Of a stretch of DNA of 64,000 nt, positions 48,686 through 57,492 are shown piece by piece. The stretch covers positions 1-64,000 of the forward strand of contig CAMFCQ010000002.1 in assembly GCA_945948915.1 (NCBI GenBank). Reading direction: 5' to 3'. The notes under the pieces are model-generated. The model was given only the letters and a program-made list of their open reading frames with translations. It had not been told where the DNA came from and ran no database searches. Origin of the DNA: an uncultured Clostridia bacterium. GTDB lineage: Bacteria; Bacillota; Clostridia; Christensenellales; Aristaeellaceae. Made by a program: the position numbers and the translations under genes. Position 1 is the stretch's first letter, and every line of letters begins with the position of its first letter.

Positions 48686-49750
48686 ATGACAACGCTTGAA
48701 AGCCGTGTGCGCGCGTCCTGGCGCGTGCAGGCCTGTGCAGCCGGGCTGTGCGCGGGCACGCAGGTCTTCCTCTTCGGTACCGGCATCGCCATGCCCATCG
48801 CGCTTGGCGGCTCGTGGATCGCCTCGCTGGCCGCGCTGCCCGCGGCGGCGCTGACGGCAGCCGTCTGCCGCCGCGCGCTGACGCTGCCCCAAACGCACGG
48901 AAAGCTGACGGGCGCGCTGCATCTGCTGCTGGCCCTCACGCTTCTCCTCAACGCCGCGTTCGCGCTGTGCGGCCTGGTCAGCCTGGCCGCACAGACGCTG
49001 CTGGTGCAGGCGCGCGCGCTGTGGAGCACAGCGGTGGCACTGGCTGCCGTCGCGCTGTGCGCGCTGACCGGCGGCGCGCCCCGGCTGTGCTTTGCGCTGC
49101 GCTTTGCGCTGCCCGTGCTGCTTGCGCTGCTGACGGCCCTGTGCGTGCCGATGGAAGTCCCGGCGGGCCTGTTTCCGATTCTGGGTGCGGGCGTCACGGA
49201 GCTGGGCGCTGCGGCGGCCTGCATGCTGGGCGCGGCTTCCCCGCTGCTGATGCTCCTGCTGCCGCCGCAGGCGCTTGCGCGCGGGGGTGAGGCGGCCAGG
49301 CGCTGCCCCGTGCCGGCGGCAGGCTTCTTTGTCGGGCGCGCGCTGGCCGGCGCGGCGGCGGGCGTGCTGCTGCTACTTGCCGCCAGCGTGAATTCGACGT
49401 ATGAGGCCCTCCTGAAGAGCAGCGGATGGGGCGAGCGCCTGCGCATCGTCTTCGGCGGGCAGATGCGCGGCGGCCTGATTCAAACGCTGCTGACCGTCTG
49501 CCAGATGATGGCCATGGCGCTGCTGGCCGTCTGCATGCTCGCCTCCGCCGAGCAGGCGCTCCTGCGCGCCCTCCCGAAGGCCAAAAAGGGCCGCGCGGGT
49601 CTGGCGGCGCTCGTGCTGCTGCTGGCGGGGTGCATGGCGGCGCTGATCGTCTTTGGCATGACCCCGGCGCTGTTCGCCGCGCCGCTGCTGGTTCTGCCCA
49701 CGGCAGCGCTGCTGATCCTTCACAAACGGTTGGGAGGGAAAGACGGATGA
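48686..49750 (+). CDS. Spore germination permease-like protein (GerA B-subunit family, divergent)
   Basis: 354 residues with about ten hydrophobic helices and little else, the size and topology of GerB-type amino acid/polyamine permease subunits. The sequence is very Ala/Leu-rich and I cannot pick out a strong signature. The assignment rests on topology, length and position between the A-type and C-type germination genes. The start at 48686 is the first ATG; an AGAAAGGA lies 12 bases upstream, rather far. The TGA stop overlaps the next gene start (ATGA). Confidence 0.75.
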   Translation: MTTLESRVRASWRVQACAAGLCAGTQVFLFGTGIAMPIALGGSWIASLAALPAAALTAAVCRRALTLPQTHGKLTGALHLLLALTLLLNAAFALCGLVSLAAQTLLVQARALWSTAVALAAVALCALTGGAPRLCFALRFALPVLLALLTALCVPMEVPAGLFPILGAGVTELGAAAACMLGAASPLLMLLLPPQALARGGEAARRCPVPAAGFFVGRALAGAAAGVLLLLAASVNSTYEALLKSSGWGERLRIVFGGQMRGGLIQTLLTVCQMMAMALLAVCMLASAEQALLRALPKAKKGRAGLAALVLLLAGCMAALIVFGMTPALFAAPLLVLPTAALLILHKRLGGKDG

Positions 49751-50955
49751 AACGCCTTGCGCTGGCCCTTCTCCTGCTGGGCAGCCTGCCGCTGCTCACC
49801 GGCTGCGGCGGCGGGCAGGAGATCGAGAGCTGCCTGTTTGTGCTGTCCATGGCGGTCGACCCCGCGCCGGACGGGAACATGACCGTGACGGTCAAGGCGC
49901 TCTCCGGCACGCAGGAGGACACGTCCTCCTCCGGCGGGCGCGGCGGCGAGGCCTCCTCCGCGCAGGAGGCGGGCAGCGAAGGACAGGGCGGGCAGGAGGC
50001 CCATTCCGGGCTGGAAACCTCCGAGCTGGGCTACATCGTCCTGAGCGCAACCGCCCCCAGCTGCCTGCGGGCGCTGAGCATGCTCAGCGCGACCACGCCG
50101 CGCACGGTCAACCTCTCCCAGCTGCGGGAGATCGTCGTCAGCCGCGCGCTGGCCGAGACCGACGCGACGCTCTCCATCCTCCGGGAAATCCACTCGATGT
50201 ACCGCGCCAACGGCGAGGCGATCGTCGTCGTCACGCCGGACGACGCGGGCGACTTCATCCGCCGCCAGCGCGCGATTCTGGGCGTGCGGCTGTCGAAGTA
50301 CCTCGAGGTGCTCTTTGAGCACTTCTCCGAGATCGACACCATCCCGCCCAATGCGCAGCTTTCCTCCGTCATTCAGGCGATGGAGTCGGACACCATCGAC
50401 GCAGCGGCGGTCTACGCAGCGGGCAATACCTTTGACAGCACGCTCGTGCTCTCAGGCGGCGCGGACCTTGACCGCCTGCCCGGCCATCTGCCGCGCACCT
50501 CCCCCGCCGAAAACGAATACCTGGGCGCGGCGCTCTTCTCCGGGCCGAGGATGGTCGGCACACTCACCGGCGAGGAAACCGGCCTTTTGTGCCTGATGAT
50601 GGGCAAGGCGCAGCGGCGCACGACGTTCATCGGCAGCGCGCAGTACAGAACCAACCTGCCCACACGCGTGCGGCGCACAATCGACGAGGACGGCGCGCTG
50701 CACGTGCGCATTACCATGAACCTCACACGCACCGCCGGCGAGACGCAGCAGTCCGCGCAGGAGATCGCCGCCGACATCGAGCGCTCCTGCGTGAGCGTCC
50801 TGCTCAAGCTGCGCGCAGCCTCCTGCGACGCGGCGGGCTTTGGCCGTCTGGCCATCCGCCGCTGCCTCACCGTGCCCCAGTGGGAAGCGCTTGACTGGCC
50901 CGGCGTCTACGAGACGCTGCCCGTGCGCGTCTCGGCCAGCGTGAAGGTCTTGTAA
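49747..50955 (+). CDS. Ger(x)C-family spore germination lipoprotein
   Basis: 402 residues. Lipoprotein signal with lipobox LLTGC, then SCLFVLSMAVDPAPDG as the usual Ger(x)C opening, a low-complexity Ser/Gly/Glu/Gln linker (about 57-95), LSQLREIVVSRALAE, and the C-terminal domain with MNLTRTAGETQQ. Third subunit of the germinant receptor, on the outer face of the inner spore membrane. The start overlaps the stop of the B-type gene. No binding site distance problem; translational coupling expected. Confidence 0.9.
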   Translation: MKRLALALLLLGSLPLLTGCGGGQEIESCLFVLSMAVDPAPDGNMTVTVKALSGTQEDTSSSGGRGGEASSAQEAGSEGQGGQEAHSGLETSELGYIVLSATAPSCLRALSMLSATTPRTVNLSQLREIVVSRALAETDATLSILREIHSMYRANGEAIVVVTPDDAGDFIRRQRAILGVRLSKYLEVLFEHFSEIDTIPPNAQLSSVIQAMESDTIDAAAVYAAGNTFDSTLVLSGGADLDRLPGHLPRTSPAENEYLGAALFSGPRMVGTLTGEETGLLCLMMGKAQRRTTFIGSAQYRTNLPTRVRRTIDEDGALHVRITMNLTRTAGETQQSAQEIAADIERSCVSVLLKLRAASCDAAGFGRLAIRRCLTVPQWEALDWPGVYETLPVRVSASVKVL

Positions 50956-50979
50956 CGCGCCGGGCAAAGGTGGTATACT
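50950..50979 (+). promoter_or_regulatory. Promoter of the HAD phosphatase gene
   Basis: TTGTAA (50950-50955, overlapping the end of the germination gene) and TATACT (50974-50979), 18-bp spacer. Confidence 0.65.
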
Positions 50980-51010
50980 GGGAGCAGCACTTCAGAAACG
51001 GAGAATGCAC

Positions 51011-51583
51011 ATGCTCATCGACGTATACGATTTTGACGGCACGATTTACGACGGCGATTCCACGGTGGATTTCGTGCGCTTTTCCCTGTCCCGTCATCCC
51101 GGGATGATCCTCGGCCTGCCGCGCGTGGCGCTGGCGGCGCTCCGCCTGGCGGCAGGGCGCAGCAATCTCACGCAGTTCAAGAGCGTGCTCTTTTCCGAGA
51201 TGAGCAGGCGCTTCAGCCTGGAGGACGAGGCCCGCGCCTTTTGGGAGAGCGAAAGGACGCGCAGCAGGCTCGGCGCATGGTTTGAGCACACGCCTCGCGA
51301 CCTGCCCATCGTGATCGCGTCCGCCTCGCCGGAGTTTGAGCTCACGCACGCGGCGAAAATCCTGGGCGTGCCCACGCTCATCGGCACGCAGTGCGACATG
51401 AAGACCGGCGAGCTGACCGGCAAAAACTGCAAGGGCGCACAGAAGATCGCGCGCATCCGCGAGGTTTTCGGCGAGTTTGAGGTGCGCGCCATGTACACCG
51501 ACGACGCAAAGGCCGACGGCCCGCTGCTGGAGATCGCGCAGGAGAAGTACATCGTCACGCACGGACAGGTCAGGAAAATCTAA
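51011..51583 (+). CDS. HAD-IB family phosphatase (SerB-like)
   Basis: 190 residues. Motif I DVYDFDGTIYDGDST (DxDGT), motif II VIASASPEFEL, Lys in NCKGAQKIARI and motif IV MYTDDAKADGPLL. The HAD-IB group includes phosphoserine phosphatases and lipid phosphatases; the substrate here is unknown. The ATG at 51011 has GGAG seven bases upstream. Its TAA stop uses as last A the first base of the ATACGATTTTC end of an RB repeat. Confidence 0.9.
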   Translation: MLIDVYDFDGTIYDGDSTVDFVRFSLSRHPGMILGLPRVALAALRLAAGRSNLTQFKSVLFSEMSRRFSLEDEARAFWESERTRSRLGAWFEHTPRDLPIVIASASPEFELTHAAKILGVPTLIGTQCDMKTGELTGKNCKGAQKIARIREVFGEFEVRAMYTDDAKADGPLLEIAQEKYIVTHGQVRKI

Positions 51584-51688
51584 TACGATTTTCTATATAG
51601 AAACGAGCTATAAACGCGAAGCGAAGAAGGGAGTCTGAGGGACTGTGTCCCTCAGGCTAGGGGTTTGGGGGATGAAATCCCCCAACGT
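51583..51688. repeat. RB repeat, truncated copy
   Basis: Left end ATACGATTTTCTATATAGAA, then GCTATAAACGCGAAGCG, GGGACTGTGTCCC and GGGGGATGAAATCCCCC. The right half is missing and the DNA passes directly into the leader of the next gene. Confidence 0.8.
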
Positions 51689-51719
51689 ACCCCATCAAGC
51701 ACATCAGGGAGGAACGAGT

Positions 51720-52610
51720 ATGAAGAAGATGGAGAACATGAGCGGCTTCTTTGTCGCCGCGATCACCCCGTTTGACGAGAACGGCCAGTTCAGCGCGAAG
51801 GCGCTGCACGCGCTGATGGACAGGACGATTGCGCAGGGCGCAGCCGGCTTCCTGATCGGCGGCAGCAGCGCGGAGTGCCCGCTGCTCACGCACAGGGAGC
51901 GCATCGACGGCCTGATGGCCGCCGCGCACTACGACGGCCGCGAAAAGACGAAGCTGATGGCCTCCGTCGCGTCCATCTCCACCGACGAAGCGATGGAGTA
52001 CGCCAAGGCCGCCGAGACGCTTGGCTACGACGCGATGATCTCCACCGTGCCCTACTACTACAAGTTCGGCATGAAGCAGATCGCGGAGTACTTCGTGAAG
52101 CTGCGCAATCACGCCGACGTGCCGCTGTTTCTGTACAACTTCCCGGGCAACACGGGCGTGGAGATCGACATCGACAGCGATTACATCCGCGGCATCCTGA
52201 CGGACGGCACCATCGCCGGCGTCAAGCAGACGAGCCTGAACCTGTACCAGATGGAGCGCATCAAAAACCTCAACGATCAGCTGGTGATGTTCGGCGGCTT
52301 TGACGAGGTGTACATCGGCGCGCGCATGCTCGGTGCGGACGGCGCGATCGGCTCCACGTTCAACTTCACGCTGCCGCTGTTCACCAGGATCGAAGCCGCG
52401 TATACTGCCAAGGACTACGAGCTGGCGCAGCAGCTTCAGCGCCGCGCAAACAACATCATGCAGGCGCTGGTGTCCTGCTCGCTGTTCCCGTCCATCAAGC
52501 ACATCCTCAAGGTGCAGGGGCTTGACGTGGGCGGCTGCCGCGCGCCGTTCCCGACGCTGACGCAGGAGCAGAAGGCGTACATCGAAAAGGTGGTTGCCGA
52601 GAACCTGTAA
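51720..52610 (+). CDS. Dihydrodipicolinate synthase/N-acetylneuraminate lyase family protein
   Basis: 296-residue Schiff-base aldolase with TIM barrel. GFLIGGSSAECPLLTHRER holds the substrate loop, LFLYNFPGNTG has the catalytic Tyr and IAGVKQTSLN the Schiff-base Lys. The family contains DapA, NanA and KDG aldolases; the GGSSAE loop (rather than GTTGE) argues against DapA and toward NanA or a keto-acid sugar aldolase. Preceded by an RB repeat, no sialic-acid genes adjacent. The start at 51720 has GGGAGGAA upstream. Confidence 0.88.
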   Translation: MKKMENMSGFFVAAITPFDENGQFSAKALHALMDRTIAQGAAGFLIGGSSAECPLLTHRERIDGLMAAAHYDGREKTKLMASVASISTDEAMEYAKAAETLGYDAMISTVPYYYKFGMKQIAEYFVKLRNHADVPLFLYNFPGNTGVEIDIDSDYIRGILTDGTIAGVKQTSLNLYQMERIKNLNDQLVMFGGFDEVYIGARMLGADGAIGSTFNFTLPLFTRIEAAYTAKDYELAQQLQRRANNIMQALVSCSLFPSIKHILKVQGLDVGGCRAPFPTLTQEQKAYIEKVVAENL

Positions 52611-52640
52611 CGCTGTCCTTATCGAAGCAGGCGATAAGCA

Positions 52641-52685
52641 AAAAACGGAGTCCGAGGGATGAATCCCCCGGACTCCTTTGGTTTT
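52641..52685. terminator. Bidirectional terminator
   Basis: Stem GGAGTCCG-GGG/CCC-CGGACTCC flanked by AAAAAA and TTTGGTTTT, between convergent genes. Confidence 0.9.
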
Positions 52686-52693
52686 GCTCCGGA

Positions 52694-53617
52694 TTACTTC
52701 TGTGCGCCGTCCTTCACCATGTCGTCCAGATTCAGGATGCCGGCTGCGCCCGTGCCGACCACGCCGGGCAGCTCGCCGTTCCAGTTCTCCGCGAGGGTGC
52801 TGAGGATGGTCTTATCCGTCAGCTTCTGGCCGATCTGCTCCAGGCGGTACGCCTCCGCGTCAGCCGCCAGCTTCACCGCGTCGGCCTCCGCCTGGGCGGC
52901 GATGAGCGTGGACTGCGCCTGGGCCTCGGCGGCGATGCGCACGCGCTCCGCCTCCGCCTCGGACTGCTTGATGGATACCTGCTTCTCTCGCTCAGCCTGC
53001 GCGATGGCCGTCTCGTTCTCGGTCGCGGCCTTCTTCTTGAGCTGCTCGGCCACCTGCTTGCTCTCCACCGCGGAGATGAACTCATCGGAGAAGTCGAAGT
53101 CGATAATGTTGAAATCGGTGATCGAGATGCCGATCTGGGAGAGCTTCGCGTCCAGCTCGTCGCGCATCTTGTCCGAGGACTCGGCGCGCTTGGAGATCAG
53201 CTCCTCCGCCGTGTACTGCGCGCAGACGGACTTGAGCACCTCATGCGTCGCCGGAACGATCAGGTTGTCCTCGTATGCCGTGCCCGTGCTCTTGTAGATG
53301 GCAAACGTCTTCTCCGTCTGCAGGCGGTAGTTGACCGCCAGCGTCGCGGAGACGGTCTGGATGTCCTTGGAGAAAGCCTCGGTGCTCAGCTCCAGCTTCT
53401 TGACGCGGTTGTCCATCGAGACGATCTTCTGCACGAACGGAATCTTGAAGTGCATGCCCTCCGGCAGCGCCGTGTCCTCCACCTTGCCCATCGTGAGCAT
53501 GATGCCCGTGGAGCCGACCGGCACCGTGGCAAAGCAGTTGGGCAGGACGATGAGCGCCAGCACAGCCGCAACCGCCAGCAGCGCAAAGCGCCGGATGATT
53601 TTCAGTGACGTATTCAT
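52694..53617 (-). CDS. SPFH/prohibitin-family membrane protein
   Basis: 307 residues. One N-terminal membrane helix (about 10-30), then the SPFH domain (VPVGSTGIMLTMGKVE ... GMHFKIPFVQKIV) and a long Ala/Glu/Gln-rich coiled coil (about 195-265, for example QAEREKQVSIKQSEAEAERV). Such proteins form ring-like scaffolds in the membrane (flotillin, HflK/C, prohibitin). No protease partner gene is adjacent. Own promoter; probably a single-gene unit. Confidence 0.94.
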   Translation of the reverse strand: MNTSLKIIRRFALLAVAAVLALIVLPNCFATVPVGSTGIMLTMGKVEDTALPEGMHFKIPFVQKIVSMDNRVKKLELSTEAFSKDIQTVSATLAVNYRLQTEKTFAIYKSTGTAYEDNLIVPATHEVLKSVCAQYTAEELISKRAESSDKMRDELDAKLSQIGISITDFNIIDFDFSDEFISAVESKQVAEQLKKKAATENETAIAQAEREKQVSIKQSEAEAERVRIAAEAQAQSTLIAAQAEADAVKLAADAEAYRLEQIGQKLTDKTILSTLAENWNGELPGVVGTGAAGILNLDDMVKDGAQK

Positions 53618-53677
53618 AGGTTCTCCTTTCGCCGGGCTTTGCCCGTGCCGTTGTATCTGTATCGCTGATGTGAATCC

Positions 53678-53706
53678 ATCATATCACAGCGCCTGCGCGG
53701 GGACAA
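53678..53706 (-). promoter_or_regulatory. Promoter of the SPFH gene
   Basis: TTGTCC (53701-53706) and TATGAT (53678-53683), 17-bp spacer, minus strand. Confidence 0.7.
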
Positions 53707-53750
53707 TGCTTCCGCTTCATGGAAATGTGTCGATTTTTCAGCTTCCGTCA

Positions 53751-53782
53751 AAAAGCGGGACGGAATCCGCATTCCGCCCCGC
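53751..53782 (-). terminator. Terminator of the parA-parB unit
   Basis: Stem GCGGG-CGGAAT/ATTCCG-CCCGC with loop CCGC, followed by TTTTTG on the minus strand. Confidence 0.88.
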
Positions 53783-53792
53783 CTGTGTTTTC

Positions 53793-54674
53793 TTATTCCC
53801 CCAGCACATCCCACAGCCGCTGGAGCTCCTCCTGGCTGCCGTACTCCAGCACGATCTTGCCCTTGCTCTCGCTGCCCTGCATGGACACCTTCAGGCCCGT
53901 GGCGCTGCGCAGGCGCTCGCGCAGCTCCTCGTATTCCACCGGCAGCGGCACGGCCCTGGGCTTCTCCCGCTGGGGCTGCGCCGCCTGCTTGGCCATGTTT
54001 TCCAGCTGGCGCACAGACCAGCCGTTTTGCACCGTCTTGGCAAAAAGCGCCGCCTGCAGCTTCTTGTCCGCGATGCCGGCCAGCACGCGCGCGTGGCCTG
54101 CCGAAATCGCGCCGTCGATGACGGCCTGCTGCATCGCCCGGGGCAGATTGAGCAGGCGCAGCAGATTGGCCACCGCCGGGCGGCTGCGGCCCAGGCGCTC
54201 GGAAACGGCCTCCTGCGTCAGCGCGCACTCGTTCATCAGGGTGTAGATGCCCTGCGCCTCCTCGATCGGGTTGAGGTTCTCGCGCTGGATGTTCTCAATG
54301 AGCGCGGCCTCCTGGCGCTTGATCTCGTCCCATTCGCGCACGATCGCCGGGATCGTCTCAAGCCCCGCCAGCCGCGCGGCGCGCCAGCGGCGCTCGCCCG
54401 CGATAATCGTATAGCGCGCCCCGCTGCGGGCGACGAGAATCGGCGAGAGCACGCCGCTGTGACGGATGGAGTCCGCCAGCTGGGCAAGCGCCTCGTCGTC
54501 AAACTTCTTGCGCGGCTGATCGCGGTTGGGATCGATATCGCCAAGTTTGATCTCCACGACCGCATCCGCAGGCGCGGCGGCAGGCTCGTATTGATGGCCT
54601 ACGGACTCGACGACCTCTTCCACATCCGGCAGGATCGCGCTCAGGCCCCTGCCCAGTCCCAATTTCTTCGCCAT
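53793..54674 (-). CDS. parB: Chromosome partitioning protein ParB (Spo0J)
   Basis: 293 residues. Opens KKLGLGRGLSAILPD, the conserved ParB/Spo0J start, followed by the CTP-binding ParB domain (DIDPNRDQPRKKFDD, GERRWRAARLAGL, then AALIENIQRENLNPIEEA), a helix-turn-helix (LTQEAVSERLGRSRPAVANLLRLLNL, in part) for parS, and a C-terminal dimer domain. Loads SMC and segregates origins. I found no TGTTTCACGTGAAACA parS in the window. Follows parA by 56 bases. Confidence 0.96.
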   Translation of the reverse strand: MAKKLGLGRGLSAILPDVEEVVESVGHQYEPAAAPADAVVEIKLGDIDPNRDQPRKKFDDEALAQLADSIRHSGVLSPILVARSGARYTIIAGERRWRAARLAGLETIPAIVREWDEIKRQEAALIENIQRENLNPIEEAQGIYTLMNECALTQEAVSERLGRSRPAVANLLRLLNLPRAMQQAVIDGAISAGHARVLAGIADKKLQAALFAKTVQNGWSVRQLENMAKQAAQPQREKPRAVPLPVEYEELRERLRSATGLKVSMQGSESKGKIVLEYGSQEELQRLWDVLGE

Positions 54675-54730
54675 GACAATCTCCTTTATTCAAGCCGTTT
54701 CCCGCCCGGTTTCTTTATCGGCCATGCCGG

Positions 54731-55486
54731 TTATCTCGCCAGGAATTCCTTCGCCAGCGCCTGATAGCTCTGCGCGCCCAGCGAGCGCGGATCGTACAGG
54801 TGGATCGGCAGGCCGTGGCTGGGCGCCTCGCCCAGGCGCACGTTGCGCGGCACGACGGTATTGTATACCTTGCCCTTGAAAACCTTGCGCACCTCCTGCG
54901 CGACCTGGATGCCCAGGTTCGTGCGCGCGTCGAGCATCGTGAGCACCACGCCCTCGATGCTCAGCCTGCGGTTGATCTTCTGCACCTTCTGGATGGTGCC
55001 CATCAGCGCGCTCACGCCCTCCAGCGCATAGTATTCGCACTGGATTGGGATCAGCACGCCGTCCGCGGCGCACAGCGCGTTGAGCGTGATCAGGCCCAGG
55101 GACGGCGGGCAGTCGATGAAGATATAGTCAAACTCGGCGCGGGCGGCCTCCAGCGCCTCGGCAAGCACATGCTCGCGCCCCTCCACGCCCGCCAGCTCGA
55201 TCTCCGCCCCCGCCAGGCGGATGTCCGCCGGGAGCACAAAAAGCGTCTCCACCTGCGTCCTGATGAGCGCGTCCTTCAGCTCCACCTCGCCGGCCATGAC
55301 CTCGTAGACGGTTGGCGTGGTGCTCTTCACGCGCACGCCCAGGCCGCTTGAGGTATTGCCCTGCGGATCGGCGTCCACCACCAGCACGCGGTAGCCCTCG
55401 CTGGCCACGCACGCGGAGAGGTTGACGCTGGTGGTCGTCTTGCCGACGCCGCCCTTCTGATTGGTGATTGCAATGATTTTAGCCAT
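54731..55486 (-). CDS. parA: Chromosome partitioning ATPase ParA (Soj)
   Basis: 251 residues. Deviant Walker A NQKGGVGKTTTSVNLSA, VLVVDADPQGNTSSGLG and IFIDCPPSLGLITLNAL. Works with ParB in origin segregation and, as Soj, affects DnaA. Preceded at 18 bases by a 150-residue hypothetical gene in the same transcript. The usual neighbour rsmG is about 31 kb away, so the gidB-parA-parB block is broken in this genome. Confidence 0.96.
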   Translation of the reverse strand: MAKIIAITNQKGGVGKTTTSVNLSACVASEGYRVLVVDADPQGNTSSGLGVRVKSTTPTVYEVMAGEVELKDALIRTQVETLFVLPADIRLAGAEIELAGVEGREHVLAEALEAARAEFDYIFIDCPPSLGLITLNALCAADGVLIPIQCEYYALEGVSALMGTIQKVQKINRRLSIEGVVLTMLDARTNLGIQVAQEVRKVFKGKVYNTVVPRNVRLGEAPSHGLPIHLYDPRSLGAQSYQALAKEFLAR

Positions 55487-55504
55487 GGTTGTTGATCCTC
55501 GGAA

Positions 55505-55957
55505 TCATGATAATTGTCCGTTCTCGGTGAGCACCTGCACGTAATACGCGCGGTCCGTTTCGTCCATCGGGAAGCGGCGGACCAGCTCGCGCATCGCGGC
55601 AAAGGAGCCCTCGCGCGAGAAATCGCACAGCGCGTCGCGCACGCTGGCGCTCACCGGCAGGCTCTCATACGAGAGCGCCAGCAGCCTGTCCGCCAGGTCG
55701 TGAATGAACGCGCTGGTGATGCGCACGCGGCGCCCGCTGTTCAGCGCGACGACCATGGTGCCCTGCGAGCCGGTAAAGACGGCGTTGAACACGGCGGAAT
55801 CGATCTGCGCAAGCAGCGTGGAAAGCGCGGCGTCAGTGCGCATGAAGCGCACCAGCGACTGGTTGACCGCATAGACCAGCTCCGGGCAGCGCTCAAGCAG
55901 CGCATCGCCCAGCGCCATGCGCAGCATCGCCTCAATCCTGTCAATCCTGTTTGCCAC
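55505..55957 (-). CDS. Hypothetical protein ahead of parA-parB
   Basis: 150 residues, predicted mostly helical and soluble, with no transmembrane segment. It shows RIEAMLRMALGDALLERCPEL at the start (in part) and LNSGRRVRITSAFIHDLADRLL. I do not recognise a domain. The start is a GTG at 55957 with GGTGAGATAC upstream. It is first in the transcript with parA and parB, so a link to chromosome segregation is suggested by position alone. Confidence 0.75.
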   Translation of the reverse strand: MANRIDRIEAMLRMALGDALLERCPELVYAVNQSLVRFMRTDAALSTLLAQIDSAVFNAVFTGSQGTMVVALNSGRRVRITSAFIHDLADRLLALSYESLPVSASVRDALCDFSREGSFAAMRELVRRFPMDETDRAYYVQVLTENGQLS

Positions 55958-55997
55958 CGTATCTCACCGCCGTTTCATCTGCACAGTCCGGTATCTT

Positions 55998-56027
55998 ATT
56001 CTACACGCATTGCCCGTTCTCCCGCAA
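55998..56027 (-). promoter_or_regulatory. Promoter of the hypothetical-parA-parB unit
   Basis: TTGCGG (56022-56027) and TAGAAT (55998-56003), 18-bp spacer, minus strand. Confidence 0.65.
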
Positions 56028-56055
56028 GGGGGTGCGGGGAAAAACAGGAACTTGC

Positions 56056-57330
56056 TCAGTCGTCCGTCTCCGGCTGCGGCATGCTCGAGAGCAGCGTCAC
56101 CAGCACCCCGGCAAAGACGAACAGCGCGATGCACACCGCAAAGGGCAGGCGCAGGGACACCTCGGCCATCTGCCCGATGAGGCTGGGAAAGACCGCCGTC
56201 AGCAGCGAAACCGTGCCGTAGACGAGGCCGCACACGCGGGCGCGCTCCTCCTCGCCGGCGTTGATGAACATCAGCGAGCTGGTCGAGGGCGAGAGGATGG
56301 ACAGGGCCGCGGCCTCCAGCAGCGTGCTCAAAAGCAGCATGAAGACGGCTGCCGCGCCTCTGGGCGATGCCAGCAGCAGCGCCATGGCCGCGATGTGCAT
56401 CGCAAGACCGCCGAGCATCGGGCGCTTCATCGGCAGGCGCGTCACGCGCGGCACGAGGAAGAGCACGCACAAAAGCGTCATCAGCGATTTGGTCGTGGAA
56501 AAGAAAACCACGTTGCCCTGCGCAATGCCCAGCTCCCGGCACGCCAGCAGCGACCAGTAGCTGTTGGTCAGCGTGGTCACCAGCGAATAGGAGGCGACGA
56601 TGCCGAAGGTCAGCAGCATCCGCCTGTTCAGCACGGTCCGGATATACACGTCCTTGCACTCATACAGCAGGCGGAAGATGCTCTTGCTTTTTGTGGCCTC
56701 CATGCGCCGGCGGCCCACGCTGGTTTCGACGGAGAATTTCTGCACAAGGATGAACTTGACCGTCATGGAGACGAACGTCACGCCGTAGAGCACGCGCATT
56801 GTGGGCACCAGGCCGAACGCGTCGATGGCGAGCTTGGACAGCGGCGCAAAGAACGCGGAGAACAGCCCCAGCATCTGCGTCAGGGAGAACGCGGGCATGA
56901 TGTCCTCCTGCTTCATGTCGTCGATGAGCAGAAGCGACCAGGAGTTCTCCGTCACGCGCCACGCGCCGTTGAAGACGGCCGCCGCGGCAAACCAGTGGAA
57001 GTCCTGCGAGATCATCCACAGGAACTCCGGCACGGACCAGGACAGCGTGTCAAACAGAAACGTCGTCCTGCGCCGGCCCAGCTTGTCCGTGACCACGCCG
57101 GAGAGCACGGCAAAGATCACCTGCGAGACGATGTTGATCGAGGCCACATAGCCGATCTGCGCGGGCGACAGGCCCAGCGCCGCCATATACAGCGACGCAT
57201 ACGGCAGGCACAGGTTGTAGGGAATGCCCCACAGCGGCTCCGGCCACAGGCAGGCGCGGGCGTTGCCCTTCAGGCCCATCAGGAAAGAAAGCATCGGGTT
57301 CTTCATCAGCCCGTTTTTCAGCCGTTTCAT
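56056..57330 (-). CDS. Major facilitator superfamily transporter
   Basis: 424 residues with about 12 membrane helices. The MFS loop between helices 2 and 3 is VVTDKLGRRRTTF, with the typical Gly-Asp/Asp-Lys-x-Gly-Arg-Arg pattern. The substrate is unknown. The start at 57330 has GGAGG nine bases upstream; the in-frame ATG at 57369 coincides with the expected transcription start and is ruled out. Divergent from tldD. Confidence 0.9.
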   Translation of the reverse strand: MKRLKNGLMKNPMLSFLMGLKGNARACLWPEPLWGIPYNLCLPYASLYMAALGLSPAQIGYVASINIVSQVIFAVLSGVVTDKLGRRRTTFLFDTLSWSVPEFLWMISQDFHWFAAAAVFNGAWRVTENSWSLLLIDDMKQEDIMPAFSLTQMLGLFSAFFAPLSKLAIDAFGLVPTMRVLYGVTFVSMTVKFILVQKFSVETSVGRRRMEATKSKSIFRLLYECKDVYIRTVLNRRMLLTFGIVASYSLVTTLTNSYWSLLACRELGIAQGNVVFFSTTKSLMTLLCVLFLVPRVTRLPMKRPMLGGLAMHIAAMALLLASPRGAAAVFMLLLSTLLEAAALSILSPSTSSLMFINAGEEERARVCGLVYGTVSLLTAVFPSLIGQMAEVSLRLPFAVCIALFVFAGVLVTLLSSMPQPETDD

Positions 57331-57374
57331 CGTGCGCATCCTCCGTCCACTCCGCATGCCAAAGGTCAACCGAT

Positions 57375-57403
57375 ATTATACAGGAGGCCATGACTGAATG
57401 CAA
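57375..57403 (-). promoter_or_regulatory. Promoter of the MFS gene
   Basis: TTGCAT (57398-57403) and TATAAT (57375-57380), 17-bp spacer, minus strand. Confidence 0.82.
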
Positions 57404-57415
57404 GGCGCTTATCCG

Positions 57416-57444
57416 TTTACTTTTGCGCCGTTTGGGGGTATACT
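57416..57444 (+). promoter_or_regulatory. Promoter of tldD-pmbA
   Basis: TTTACT (57416-57421) and TATACT (57439-57444), 17-bp spacer, back to back with the MFS promoter. Confidence 0.7.
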
Positions 57445-57492
57445 GAATTATTCGAAGCTGTACAGGCAATCCCTGTGAAAAGGAGGTTTTCC

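Noticed and set aside
53700..56050. parS site for ParB
   Set aside because: No match to TGTTTCACGTGAAACA found by eye near parA-parB or elsewhere in the window; a degenerate site cannot be excluded.
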